NCBI RefSeq assembly: GCF_004794105.1
Contig: NZ_SRYR01000003.1
Span: 124,001 to 188,000, forward strand
Origin: Clostridium sartagoforme
Lineage (GTDB): Bacteria; Bacillota; Clostridia; Clostridiales; Clostridiaceae
DNA: 64,000 nt
Direction: 5' to 3'
Below the pieces are notes generated by a model. The model ran no database searches. It saw only the letters and a list, made by a program, of their open reading frames with translations, and was not told where the DNA came from. The translations under genes and the position numbers were made by a program. Positions 1 through 8,427 of the stretch are shown here, piece by piece (the first letter of the stretch is position 1; each line of letters starts with the position of its first letter).

Positions 1-59
1 CCTTGATTGTGGCATATAAATTAGCGAAATATGTTAGGGGTATTAAATTAAATAAATGA
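1..59 (+). CDS. C-terminal end of an upstream gene (partial)
   Basis: One forward frame stays open from the window edge and ends at TGA 57-59, giving a basic tail ending GIKLNK. It lies 76 bases before the flippase gene on the same strand, so it is probably the last residues of another polysaccharide-locus gene. Too little is present to name a family. Confidence 0.4.
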   Translation, partial: LIVAYKLAKYVRGIKLNK

Positions 60-135
60 TAACTTAATATAAAAGTACTAATATATTAAATTAATATAAT
101 GCTAATAATGTAGAAATGTAACACGAGGTAATATC

Positions 136-1587
136 ATGGAAAAATCAGATAAGAAAAGTATAGTGTTAAAATCAATTATATGGAAAATAATGGAAAGGAC
201 TGGGGTTCAAGGTGTACAGTTTATATTACAATTAATATTGGCTAGACTTTTAACACCAAGTGAGTATGGAATAATCTCATTAATTACTGTCTTTATAGTT
301 CTGGGTAATGTCTTTATACAAAGTGGTTTTAATACTGCATTAATTCAAAAAAAAGATGTTAATGAAGAAGATTTTTCATCTGTATTTTATTTAAGTTTAT
401 TTGTAGCTATGCTGCTATATATAATATTATTTTTTAGTGCACCTTTAATTTCAGAATTTTACAAAATGAATGAAATTACAATGATTTTAAGGGTATTAGC
501 AATAGTATTATTATTTGGTGCGTTTAATTCTATACAAAATGCAATAATTTCAAGAACTATGAAATTTAGAATGTTATTTTTTAGTAGTGTCATATCTATG
601 ATTACATCAGGTATAGTTGGAATAATTTTAGCATATTTAGGATTTGGGGTTTGGGCTTTAGTAGCTCAGCAAATTGTGAATCAAATATCAATTACAATTA
701 TTTTGTGGATAACACTAAAGTGGAGACCAAAGCTAGTTTTCTCTTTTTCTAGAGTTAGATACCTATTTTCTTATGGATGGAAACTTCTTCTTTCATCTTT
801 GATTGATACATTGTATATGAATTTAAGAAGTCTTATTGTTGGGAAAATATATACTTCTGAGATGCTTGCTTTCTATAATAGAGGTGAACAATTCCCGCAG
901 ATTATAGTTTCTAATATAAATGGTTCAATTCAGTCTGTTATGTTGCCAACACTCTCAGCAGAGCAAGAGAATAAAAGAAGAGTAAAAGAAATGGTTAGAA
1001 GATCAATAGTAACAAGTTCATATATACTGTTTCCTATTATGGTTGGATTAGCAGTTGTTGCAGAACCATTAGTCAGGATTATATTGACAGAAAAGTGGAT
1101 AGAGTGTGTACCTTTTTTACAAGTTTTTTGTTTATCATATGCATTATGGCCTATACATACTGCAAACTTACAAGCAATAAATGCCTTGGGGCGTAGTGAT
1201 ATATTTTTAAGACTAGAAATAGTAAAAAAAATAATAGGAGTAATAATTTTAGCAATATCAATGTTTTATGGAGTATATGCCATAGCACTAGGTGGATTAT
1301 TCTCTGGAATTATATCAACATTTATTAATTCTTATCCTAATTTAAAACTTTTAAATTATAGTTATAAAGAACAAATAAAAGATATAATTCCATCACTATT
1401 ACTATCTATAGTAATGGGAGGAATAGTATATAGCATTTTATATTTAAATATGTCTCCATATATAACTTTATTTATTCAAATATTTATTGGGTGTATAGTA
1501 TATATAGGGTTATCAAAGATATTTAAACTTGAATGTTATGAATATTTATTGAAAATAATTAAGTCATTAGTTAAGAAGAAATTATAA
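136..1587 (+). CDS. Polysaccharide flippase (Wzx/WzxC-like, MOP superfamily)
   Basis: A 483-residue protein that is almost entirely hydrophobic helices, about 12-14 membrane spans, with the N-terminal pattern of lipopolysaccharide/polysaccharide exporters (KSIIWKIMERTGVQGVQF, then LARLLTPSEYG). The family moves undecaprenyl-linked repeat units across the cytoplasmic membrane. Length fits the family (about 480). GAGGT lies just before the ATG. It is followed in the same direction by sugar-modifying and nucleotide-sugar genes, so it is most likely the exporter of a capsule or exopolysaccharide locus whose start lies outside the window. Family call is firm; the transported sugar is unknown. Confidence 0.88.
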   Translation: MEKSDKKSIVLKSIIWKIMERTGVQGVQFILQLILARLLTPSEYGIISLITVFIVLGNVFIQSGFNTALIQKKDVNEEDFSSVFYLSLFVAMLLYIILFFSAPLISEFYKMNEITMILRVLAIVLLFGAFNSIQNAIISRTMKFRMLFFSSVISMITSGIVGIILAYLGFGVWALVAQQIVNQISITIILWITLKWRPKLVFSFSRVRYLFSYGWKLLLSSLIDTLYMNLRSLIVGKIYTSEMLAFYNRGEQFPQIIVSNINGSIQSVMLPTLSAEQENKRRVKEMVRRSIVTSSYILFPIMVGLAVVAEPLVRIILTEKWIECVPFLQVFCLSYALWPIHTANLQAINALGRSDIFLRLEIVKKIIGVIILAISMFYGVYAIALGGLFSGIISTFINSYPNLKLLNYSYKEQIKDIIPSLLLSIVMGGIVYSILYLNMSPYITLFIQIFIGCIVYIGLSKIFKLECYEYLLKIIKSLVKKKL

Positions 1588-1636
1588 TAATATAAAAATA
1601 TTGTAATAATATAACATTATTATAGGAGGCAATTTA

Positions 1637-2920
1637 ATGAAGAAAAAAGTAGCTGTTTTTCCTGCTGGAACTGAAATCGGATTGGAGATAAATAGAGCTT
1701 TAGGATACTCAATACATATTGAGTTATATGGACTAACAAGTATAAGAGATCATTCTAGATTTGTTTATAAAAATTATATAGAAGGATTACCGTTTTATAA
1801 TGAAGATAATTTTATTATCGAGTTAAATAAGATTATTGAAGTTAATGAGATAGATTTTATATTTCCTGCAAATGATGATGTCCAATTATTTTTAACTAAA
1901 AATAAAGAATTGATTAAAGCAGAAATACTAACATCTGATCTTGAAACAGTAAAAATATGTAGGTCAAAATTAGAAACATACAATTATTTTGATAAAGAAA
2001 ATTTTGTTCCGAGATTTTTTGAGAATACAGAAAGTATTAGTGAATATCCGATTTTTGCAAAGCCTGATGTTGGGCAAGGGGCAAAAGGAGCAAAAATTAT
2101 AAATAATTTAGAAGAACTAAATGAAATATTAAATAAAGATGAAAAATATGTTATATGTGAGTATCTACCAGGTGAAGAATACACTATAGATTGTTTTACT
2201 GATTTTAATGGTAATCTAAGAGTATGTAAAATGAGAAACAGAAAAAGAATTAGAACTGGAATAAGTGTTAACTCAGAAATACTGGAGATGGATGATGAAG
2301 TTTTAAATATAGCTACAATTATAAATAATAAATTAAAGTTTAATGGAGCTTGGTTTTTTCAATTAAAAAGAGATGCCAATAATAAGTATAAACTTCTTGA
2401 GATAGCTACTAGAATATCAGGAACTATGGGGTTAAGCAGAAATTTAGGAATAAATTATCCATTATTAACAATATATAATAGTATGAACATGGAAGTAAAG
2501 ATTATTGAAAATAAATACAATATAGAAGTTGATAGAGCTTTTATTAGTCGTTTTAAGTTGGATTTTGATTATGAGACAGTTTATGTAGATTTAGATGACA
2601 CACTAATTATTGATGGAAATGTAAATAAATTTTTAATGCTATTTATTTACCAGTCATTAAATGACAATAAGAAAATAAAGTTGGTTTCAAAACATATACA
2701 CAATATTAGTGATACCCTTAAATCAAAAAAAATTGATATAAATATTTTTGATGAAATAATACATTTAAAAAATATAGATAAAAAATCAGCTTATTTATTT
2801 GATAAAAAAGCAATTTTTATAGATGACTCTTTTGCTGAGAGATATGATGTGGTTAGCAATTTAAACATTCCGGTTTTTGACAATAGTGAAATTGAATCTT
2901 TAATAGATTGGAGACGATAA
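1637..2920 (+). CDS. ATP-grasp ligase fused to a HAD-like domain
   Basis: 427 residues in two parts. Residues about 1-300 look like a carbamoyl-phosphate-synthase-type ATP-grasp protein: a Rossmann-like start (KVAVFPAGTEIGLEI), the lid (PIFAKPDVGQGAKG), and the metal/ATP segment LLEIATRISG. Residues about 310-427 carry a HAD-like signature (VYVDLDDTLI and later AIFIDDSFAERYDV), with Asp residues placed as in phosphatase/phosphosugar hydrolases. ATP-grasp enzymes join a carboxylate to an amine or thiol through an acyl-phosphate; the acceptor here is unknown. AGGAGG precedes the ATG, and the next gene starts 1 base after its stop, so the two are translationally coupled. Role in decorating a surface polysaccharide is inferred from context only. 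Confidence 0.75.
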   Translation: MKKKVAVFPAGTEIGLEINRALGYSIHIELYGLTSIRDHSRFVYKNYIEGLPFYNEDNFIIELNKIIEVNEIDFIFPANDDVQLFLTKNKELIKAEILTSDLETVKICRSKLETYNYFDKENFVPRFFENTESISEYPIFAKPDVGQGAKGAKIINNLEELNEILNKDEKYVICEYLPGEEYTIDCFTDFNGNLRVCKMRNRKRIRTGISVNSEILEMDDEVLNIATIINNKLKFNGAWFFQLKRDANNKYKLLEIATRISGTMGLSRNLGINYPLLTIYNSMNMEVKIIENKYNIEVDRAFISRFKLDFDYETVYVDLDDTLIIDGNVNKFLMLFIYQSLNDNKKIKLVSKHIHNISDTLKSKKIDINIFDEIIHLKNIDKKSAYLFDKKAIFIDDSFAERYDVVSNLNIPVFDNSEIESLIDWRR

Positions 2921-2921
2921 A

Positions 2922-4214
2922 ATGAACAATAATTATAGAGTGGGAATAACTGGTCCGATGTCAGAAATTAATTTTGGTGACTATGCGATGGTTATCAATA
3001 ATATTTTTGATATTGGGGTAAGAGATATAACAATTTTCTCCTACAACAAGGGGTTTTCTGATAAGATAATGGAAGATTATTGTGGAGATTTTAATGTGTC
3101 CTCAGTGGAGGTTAAACTTGCTGAAAATAATATAAAAGATTTTAATAATGATGTAAAAGAAAGCCCTAAAGTAGGATTCTTACCTTTTAACTTTCCAACT
3201 GAGACACCGATAGATATACTTTATAGAACTGAAAACCTAGATGAGATAAGAAGTTATATTAAGAATATTGATATTCTTGTTGTAAATGGAGGCGGATATT
3301 TTAATCATTTATGGAACAATAGCTTATGGAGATCAGATATGCTAAAGAAAATAATTGTTCCAATGATTGTTGCAAATCAATTTAAAAAGAAAATAGTGTT
3401 TACAGGTAATGGATTTGGTCCATTTGATCAAAGTGAAGAGTTTTTTAATTATATTTTTAATTATTTAAATAATACAACTTTTGCAGTAAGAGATAGAATG
3501 TATTCAAAAGGATATCTAAATAAAATTGGTATAAAAGAAGAAAATATTGAGTTTATACCAGATGATTTATATATTATTAATGAGAAAATAATAAATTTAC
3601 CTAAGAAGAATGAGATGGACTTTTCTAAAGTTGGTAAATACATAGCAGTAGAGCTTTATTATCCTTTGGAAGAAATAAAATCATATTTGCCAGAATTGAA
3701 AAAATTCAGTGAAAATATGTATAAGAAATATGGCCTTTCAATTATATTTATTCCTTTTGATTTTCAAAGAGGAGGAATGTGGCAAGGTGAATTCTTAAGT
3801 GAGAATTTAGAAAACTTCTATTTTTATGATTTAAATAAATCTGGATATATGCCAATACAGGATTTACATCAAATTATAAATAATGCAGAAATGGTTATGT
3901 GTACTAGATATCATGCTTTAGTTTTAGCTGTTGGATCAGGTATACCTGTTATAAATATGATAAAAAAAGTGTGTGATGATCATAGGTATTATTTTAATAA
4001 GAATTTTGGATTATTAGAATATGCATTCGAAGGACTAGAATTTAATGAGATGGATTTTCTAAAAATCAATTTTTTAGATACTCTTAAATATGTAGAAGAA
4101 AACTTTAATGAAATAATCGAAAAGCAAAAAGAGTTATATGAAAATGATCAATATATAAAAAATAAAGAAAATCTTAAGTCAATTAGAAATGAATATTTTA
4201 AAAAAATAAAATAG
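2922..4214 (+). CDS. Polysaccharide pyruvyl transferase family protein
   Basis: A 430-residue protein with features of the pyruvyl-transferase/CsaB-like fold: an N-terminal Gly/Asp-rich segment (NFGDYAMV), a central VVNGGGYFNH loop, KIVFTGNGFGPFD, and a C-terminal donor-binding stretch TRYHALVLAVGSGIPV. Such enzymes transfer pyruvate from phosphoenolpyruvate to a sugar to make a ketal. It starts one base after the ATP-grasp/HAD gene, with a ribosome site inside that gene (GGAGACGA). No signal peptide. Other members of this fold may act on different donors, so the reaction is inferred. Confidence 0.75.
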   Translation: MNNNYRVGITGPMSEINFGDYAMVINNIFDIGVRDITIFSYNKGFSDKIMEDYCGDFNVSSVEVKLAENNIKDFNNDVKESPKVGFLPFNFPTETPIDILYRTENLDEIRSYIKNIDILVVNGGGYFNHLWNNSLWRSDMLKKIIVPMIVANQFKKKIVFTGNGFGPFDQSEEFFNYIFNYLNNTTFAVRDRMYSKGYLNKIGIKEENIEFIPDDLYIINEKIINLPKKNEMDFSKVGKYIAVELYYPLEEIKSYLPELKKFSENMYKKYGLSIIFIPFDFQRGGMWQGEFLSENLENFYFYDLNKSGYMPIQDLHQIINNAEMVMCTRYHALVLAVGSGIPVINMIKKVCDDHRYYFNKNFGLLEYAFEGLEFNEMDFLKINFLDTLKYVEENFNEIIEKQKELYENDQYIKNKENLKSIRNEYFKKIK

Positions 4215-4224
4215 GGTGATAATA

Positions 4225-5316
4225 ATGAAAAATATACAAGTTACTCGTTCATCTATGCCTGAGTTTCAAGAATATATTGATGAAATTAAAGAGTTATGGG
4301 ATAGCCATTGGCTAACTAATATGGGAGTAAAACATATAGAATTAGAAGAGAGATTATTAGAATATTTAGGGACTAAAAACATATCCCTATTTACGAATGG
4401 TCATTTAGCATTAGAGTGTATAATAGCCGCTTTAGATCTAAAGGGAGAAGTAATAACTACTCCTTTTACATTTGCATCTACAACACATGCTATAGTTAGA
4501 AATGGATTAACACCTGTTTTTTGTGATATAAATCCAGAAGACTATACAATAGATGTAACTAAGATTGAAGAATTAATAACGGAAAAAACTTCTGCGATAA
4601 TTCCTGTTCATGTATATGGAAATATATGTGATGTTGAGGAAATAGAAAGAATAGCTAAAAAACATAATTTAAAAGTCATATATGATGCAGCACATACTTT
4701 TGGAGTTAAAGTAAATGGAGTGGGAATAGCTAATTTTGGAGATGCTTCAATGTTTAGTTTTCATGCTACAAAGGTATTTAATACTATAGAAGGTGGGGCA
4801 GTAACTTTTAATGATGAATCATTAAAAGATAAATTAATTGAATTAAAGAATTTTGGTATTACTGGACCTGAATCTGTTGAGTATGTAGCTGGCAATGCAA
4901 AGATGAATGAGTTTCAGGCAGCTATGGGAATTTGTAACCTTAGGCATGTGGATAATGAAATAAAAAAGAGAAGTATAGTTGTAGAAAAATACAATTCTAG
5001 ATTAGGAAATATTAACGGAATAAAAATATGTAAACTACAAGATGGAGTAGATAGCAATTATGCATACTATCCAATAGTGTTTGATAATTATAAATATAAT
5101 CGTGATGAAATTTTTGAAAAGTTAAAGAATGAAGGAATAATATCCAGAAAATACTTCTATCCATTAACTAATTCTTTTGATTGCTATAAAGATAGTTTTA
5201 AAGTGAATGAAACTCCAGTGGCTACATATATATCAGAAAGAGTTTTAACTTTACCACTTTATGCAGATTTATCTTTAGAAGATGTAGATAGAATATGTGA
5301 TATTATTTTGAATTAA
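4225..5316 (+). CDS. DegT/DnrJ/EryC1/StrS-family sugar aminotransferase
   Basis: A PLP-dependent aminotransferase of 363 residues. The Schiff-base lysine sits in MFSFHATKVFNT, with the family's usual YDAAHTFG segment upstream and GGAV after it. I take the ATG at 4225 because AGGGTG lies 6 bases before it; the in-frame GTG at 4216 overlaps that site. These enzymes usually aminate 3- or 4-keto nucleotide sugars. The two genes downstream make dTDP-4-keto-6-deoxyglucose, a plausible substrate, so a dTDP-amino-dideoxy sugar product is likely. Position of amination (C3 or C4) cannot be read from sequence alone. Confidence 0.85.
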   Translation: MKNIQVTRSSMPEFQEYIDEIKELWDSHWLTNMGVKHIELEERLLEYLGTKNISLFTNGHLALECIIAALDLKGEVITTPFTFASTTHAIVRNGLTPVFCDINPEDYTIDVTKIEELITEKTSAIIPVHVYGNICDVEEIERIAKKHNLKVIYDAAHTFGVKVNGVGIANFGDASMFSFHATKVFNTIEGGAVTFNDESLKDKLIELKNFGITGPESVEYVAGNAKMNEFQAAMGICNLRHVDNEIKKRSIVVEKYNSRLGNINGIKICKLQDGVDSNYAYYPIVFDNYKYNRDEIFEKLKNEGIISRKYFYPLTNSFDCYKDSFKVNETPVATYISERVLTLPLYADLSLEDVDRICDIILN

Positions 5317-5341
5317 TAATTCAAATAATTAAGGGGGAAAT

Positions 5342-6211
5342 ATGAAAGGTATAATTTTAGCAGGGGGAAGTGGAACAAGACTTTATCCTGTAACTAAGGC
5401 TATGTCAAAACAAATGGTTCCAATTTATGATAAACCGATGATTTATTATCCTATGTCAGTATTAATGTTATCTGGAATAAGGGATATTTTAATAATTTCT
5501 ACTTCTAGGGATATTACTAATTTTAAAGAATTATTTGGAGATGGAAGTATATTAGGACTAAATATTGAATATGCAGTGCAAGAGAATCCTAATGGGCTAG
5601 CAGAAGCATTCATAATAGGAGAAGAATTTATTGGAAATGACAGTGTTTCTCTTATTTTGGGAGATAATATATTCTATGGGCAAGGCTTGGGGGGATATTT
5701 AAGCAGAGCATCAAAGCTAGATTTTGGTGCAATGATATTTGGATATTTTGTTCATGATCCTAGAGCTTTTGGAGTTGTAGAGTTTGATGAAAATAAAAAT
5801 GTTATTTCTATAGAAGAAAAACCAGATTATCCGAAGTCAAAATATGCAGTTCCAGGATTATATTTTTATGATAGTACTGTAGTAGAAAAAGCAAAATCTT
5901 TGAAACCTTCGCAAAGAGGAGAACTTGAAATAACAGATTTAAATAGACTTTATATGGAAGAAAAAAGTTTGAAGGTCCAATTATTTGGGAGAGGTATGGC
6001 ATGGCTTGATACAGGAACTCATGCCTCAATGTTACAAGCTTCAAACTTTGTAGAAGCTATACAAAACACTCAAGGAACATATATAGCTTGTTTAGAAGAA
6101 ATATCATATAAAAAAGGCTGGATTTCAAAAGAACAAGTTAGAGAATTAGCAGAACCTATGAGTAAAACAGGATATGGTAAATATTTATTAGATATAATAA
6201 ATGAGGAGTAG
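5342..6211 (+). CDS. rfbA: Glucose-1-phosphate thymidylyltransferase
   Basis: 289 residues, the normal length. It opens with the nucleotide-binding motif [11 protein letters not shown] and contains [20 protein letters not shown], and [10 protein letters not shown], all standard for RfbA/RmlA. It makes dTDP-glucose from dTTP and glucose-1-phosphate in the cytoplasm. AAGGGGG precedes the ATG closely. It is followed 6 bases later by rfbB; rfbC and rfbD are not present afterwards, so the pair probably feeds an amino-sugar rather than rhamnose, unless those genes lie elsewhere. Confidence 0.96.
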   Translation: MKGIILAGGSGTRLYPVTKAMSKQMVPIYDKPMIYYPMSVLMLSGIRDILIISTSRDITNFKELFGDGSILGLNIEYAVQENPNGLAEAFIIGEEFIGNDSVSLILGDNIFYGQGLGGYLSRASKLDFGAMIFGYFVHDPRAFGVVEFDENKNVISIEEKPDYPKSKYAVPGLYFYDSTVVEKAKSLKPSQRGELEITDLNRLYMEEKSLKVQLFGRGMAWLDTGTHASMLQASNFVEAIQNTQGTYIACLEEISYKKGWISKEQVRELAEPMSKTGYGKYLLDIINEE

Positions 6212-6217
6212 ATAAAA

Positions 6218-7267
6218 ATGAAAACTTATTTAGTAACTGGTGGCGCAGGATTTATAGGCTCAAACTTTGTATTATATATGCTTAATAAATATAAAGATAT
6301 AAGAATTGTAAATTTAGATAAATTAACTTATGCAGGAAATTTAGAAAATTTAAAAAGTGTTGAAGATGATTCAAGGCATATATTTGTTCAAGGGGATATA
6401 TGTGATGCAGAACTTGTATCTTTATTATTTGAAAAATACAAAATAGATTATGTTGTACATTTTGCAGCAGAATCTCATGTTGATAGGAGTATAAGAGAGC
6501 CAGAAGTATTTGCTAAAACAAATGTACTTGGAACAGTTAATTTATTAAACTGTGCTAAAAATGCTTGGGAAACTGAAGATGGATGGAAAGAAGGAGTTAA
6601 GTTCTTACATGTTTCAACAGACGAAGTGTACGGATCATTAGGGGAAACAGGTTACTTTATGGAAACAACTCCATTAGACCCTCATAGTCCATACTCTGCA
6701 AGTAAAGCTGGATCAGATATGATGGTTAAAGCATATGGAGATACATATAAGATGCCAGTTAATATAACAAGATGTTCAAATAACTATGGACCATTCCAAT
6801 TCCCAGAAAAGTTAATACCACTTCTTATAAATAATTGTCTTCAATTAAAAGATTTGCCTATATATGGTGATGGATTAAATATAAGAGATTGGTTATATGT
6901 TGAAGATCATGCTAAAGCAATAGACATGGTTATTAATCGTGGAAAACTTGGAGAAGTTTACAACATTGGTGGACATAATGAAAGAACTAATATCCAAATA
7001 GTAGATACAGTTATTAAATATATTAATGAAAATGTAGATAGCAAGGTAACTGAAAACTTAAAGAAGTTCGTTGAAGATAGAAAAGGTCATGATAGAAGAT
7101 ATGGAATAGATCCAAGGAAGATAAAAGAAGAGCTTGGATGGTATCCAGAAACTACTTTTGAGGTAGGAATAGTAAAGACAATAAAATGGTACTTAGATAA
7201 TAAAGAATGGATGGAAAGTGTTACATCAGGTGATTATAAGAAGTATTATGAGAAGATGTATAAATAA
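6218..7267 (+). CDS. rfbB: dTDP-glucose 4,6-dehydratase
   Basis: 349 residues of the extended short-chain dehydrogenase family: NAD-binding TGGAGFIGSNF at the N-terminus, the HVSTDEVYG segment with the catalytic Asp-Glu, and the YxxxK pair in YSASKAGSD. It converts dTDP-glucose to dTDP-4-keto-6-deoxyglucose. GAGGAG lies before the ATG. It is the last gene of the polysaccharide transcription unit, followed by a strong palindromic terminator. Confidence 0.96.
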   Translation: MKTYLVTGGAGFIGSNFVLYMLNKYKDIRIVNLDKLTYAGNLENLKSVEDDSRHIFVQGDICDAELVSLLFEKYKIDYVVHFAAESHVDRSIREPEVFAKTNVLGTVNLLNCAKNAWETEDGWKEGVKFLHVSTDEVYGSLGETGYFMETTPLDPHSPYSASKAGSDMMVKAYGDTYKMPVNITRCSNNYGPFQFPEKLIPLLINNCLQLKDLPIYGDGLNIRDWLYVEDHAKAIDMVINRGKLGEVYNIGGHNERTNIQIVDTVIKYINENVDSKVTENLKKFVEDRKGHDRRYGIDPRKIKEELGWYPETTFEVGIVKTIKWYLDNKEWMESVTSGDYKKYYEKMYK

Positions 7268-7276
7268 TCCAAAATG

Positions 7277-7320
7277 AAAAATATGTCTATCTATAAATTT
7301 ATAGATAGACATATTTTTTA
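7277..7320 (+). terminator. Terminator after rfbB
   Basis: A 21-base perfect inverted repeat (arms 7277-7297 and 7298-7318, core CTATCTATAAA) starting with A's and ending in a T run. The A/T-rich ends make it work in both directions. It closes the polysaccharide locus. Confidence 0.9.
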
Positions 7321-7339
7321 TATAGAAGAGAGGTATCCT

Positions 7340-7471
7340 ATGGCTTTATTTAATAAACTGGACAGAGCAATTTTTCTTAAAGAAGAAAGTGAGCTAAAAG
7401 TTTATATTTTAAAGCTACAGTAGTTATATAGTAAAGCTCAAGGGAGTTTAAAATATAAGCTATAAAAAGAA
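7340..7471 (+). pseudogene. Broken N-terminal gene remnant (NERD-domain-like start)
   Basis: An ATG with a GAGAGG site opens a frame starting MALFNKLDRAIFLKEESE, stopped by TAG at 7421-7423; the same frame continues as LYSKAQGSLKYKL and stops again. The start resembles clostridial NERD-domain proteins as I remember them, which cannot be verified here. The body of the gene is missing, so this is treated as a remnant. Confidence 0.3.
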
Positions 7472-7715
7472 TTATCCTATAACTCAAAATCAAAGACATT
7501 TAGATGTTATAAAGAGAAATAAGAAGTCAAATGCTACTGCAGATCTTCAATCTTCTAATGATGAAGAATTAAAAAGAAGAGCAAAAAGCTTTCCTAAACT
7601 TCATAGAGGAGATAAACTAAGTTTTTTAAATAAGTATAGGGAACTTTTAGAGGAATTTAATTGTTTTTTCTGCCACAGTCCATACTTATTACTTTTACTG
7701 ATAGCCAAGTATTGA
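7458..7715 (+). pseudogene. Open fragment without a start codon, family unknown
   Basis: An 85-codon open frame with no plausible start. It encodes a charged segment (NATADLQSSNDEELKRRAKS, then PKLHRGDKLSFLNKYRELL) that looks like real protein rather than chance translation, then a short hydrophobic end. It follows the previous remnant in another frame. The signature is not one I can name. It could be the middle of a gene lost by decay. No gene was found in the rest of 7716-7958. Confidence 0.3.
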
Positions 7716-7958
7716 ATATAGCTATTAATAAATAAACTATATTAGCTATAAATAGATGATTATATAATTGAAGATAATATCTCTATTAATAGAAGCTTCT
7801 TAAATAATAAGAAATCTTCAGCGTATTTATTTTAAGATTACTGGAGGCTTAAATTCCATTAATTTTTTTGTATTGAGGTCAACATAAATTTAACACAAGA
7901 AGTATACCAATTAACCAGTCTTATGGTATTATATGGATATAGCTCTAGGAGGTGTAAT

Positions 7959-8060
7959 ATGAAATATATAATATTAACTTCATGGCTTTTACTATTAATT
8001 TTTTATTTATCTTTAATGAAAGCGTCTTCAAAGGAGAATATATTTAGGGGGAGGGAATAG
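7959..8060 (+). CDS. Small hydrophobic peptide, 33 residues
   Basis: ATG at 7959 follows a strong AGGAGG (7947-7952) with 6-base spacing. The peptide starts MKYIILTSWLLLLIFYLSL, one membrane span, followed by a short charged tail ending FRGRE. A terminator stands about 160 bases downstream. Small single-span proteins are common but unannotated in clostridia. The good ribosome site makes translation plausible; function is unknown. 8061-8220 holds nothing else identifiable. Confidence 0.45.
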   Translation: MKYIILTSWLLLLIFYLSLMKASSKENIFRGRE

Positions 8061-8220
8061 GGAAATTGCAATTATCATAGATTAATTGAGAACTAAACTT
8101 AATTTTTATTATTGAAAGCCAAGCTTTGAATTTTGTATTAATAGAGCTATAAATTAATTGTCTTAGATATTAAATAAATTATTATGTATAGAGAATTATT
8201 ATTGGAGATGAATCAATATA

Positions 8221-8247
8221 AAAAGGTCGGCGATTGCCGGCCTTTTT
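8221..8247 (+). terminator. GC-rich intrinsic terminator
   Basis: AAGGTCGGC, loop GATT, GCCGGCCTT, then five T's. It is the most GC-rich hairpin in this decayed stretch and could end the transcript carrying the small ORF at 7959. The 180 bases between it and the next gene are AT-rich with no clear element. Confidence 0.85.
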
Positions 8248-8427
8248 GTATTCAACTTATTAATATTAGGGTTTTACATAATCCCAATAAATACATAAAA
8301 ATTCTAGTAAAATAAATAATTAGAATAGTAAATGTATTTTAATTTCACTTTATTTTCTCAATCTCTTCCTAAACTGGATACTTAATTAATAACAACGTAT
8401 TTTTAATTATGGTTAGGAGGATGTAAA

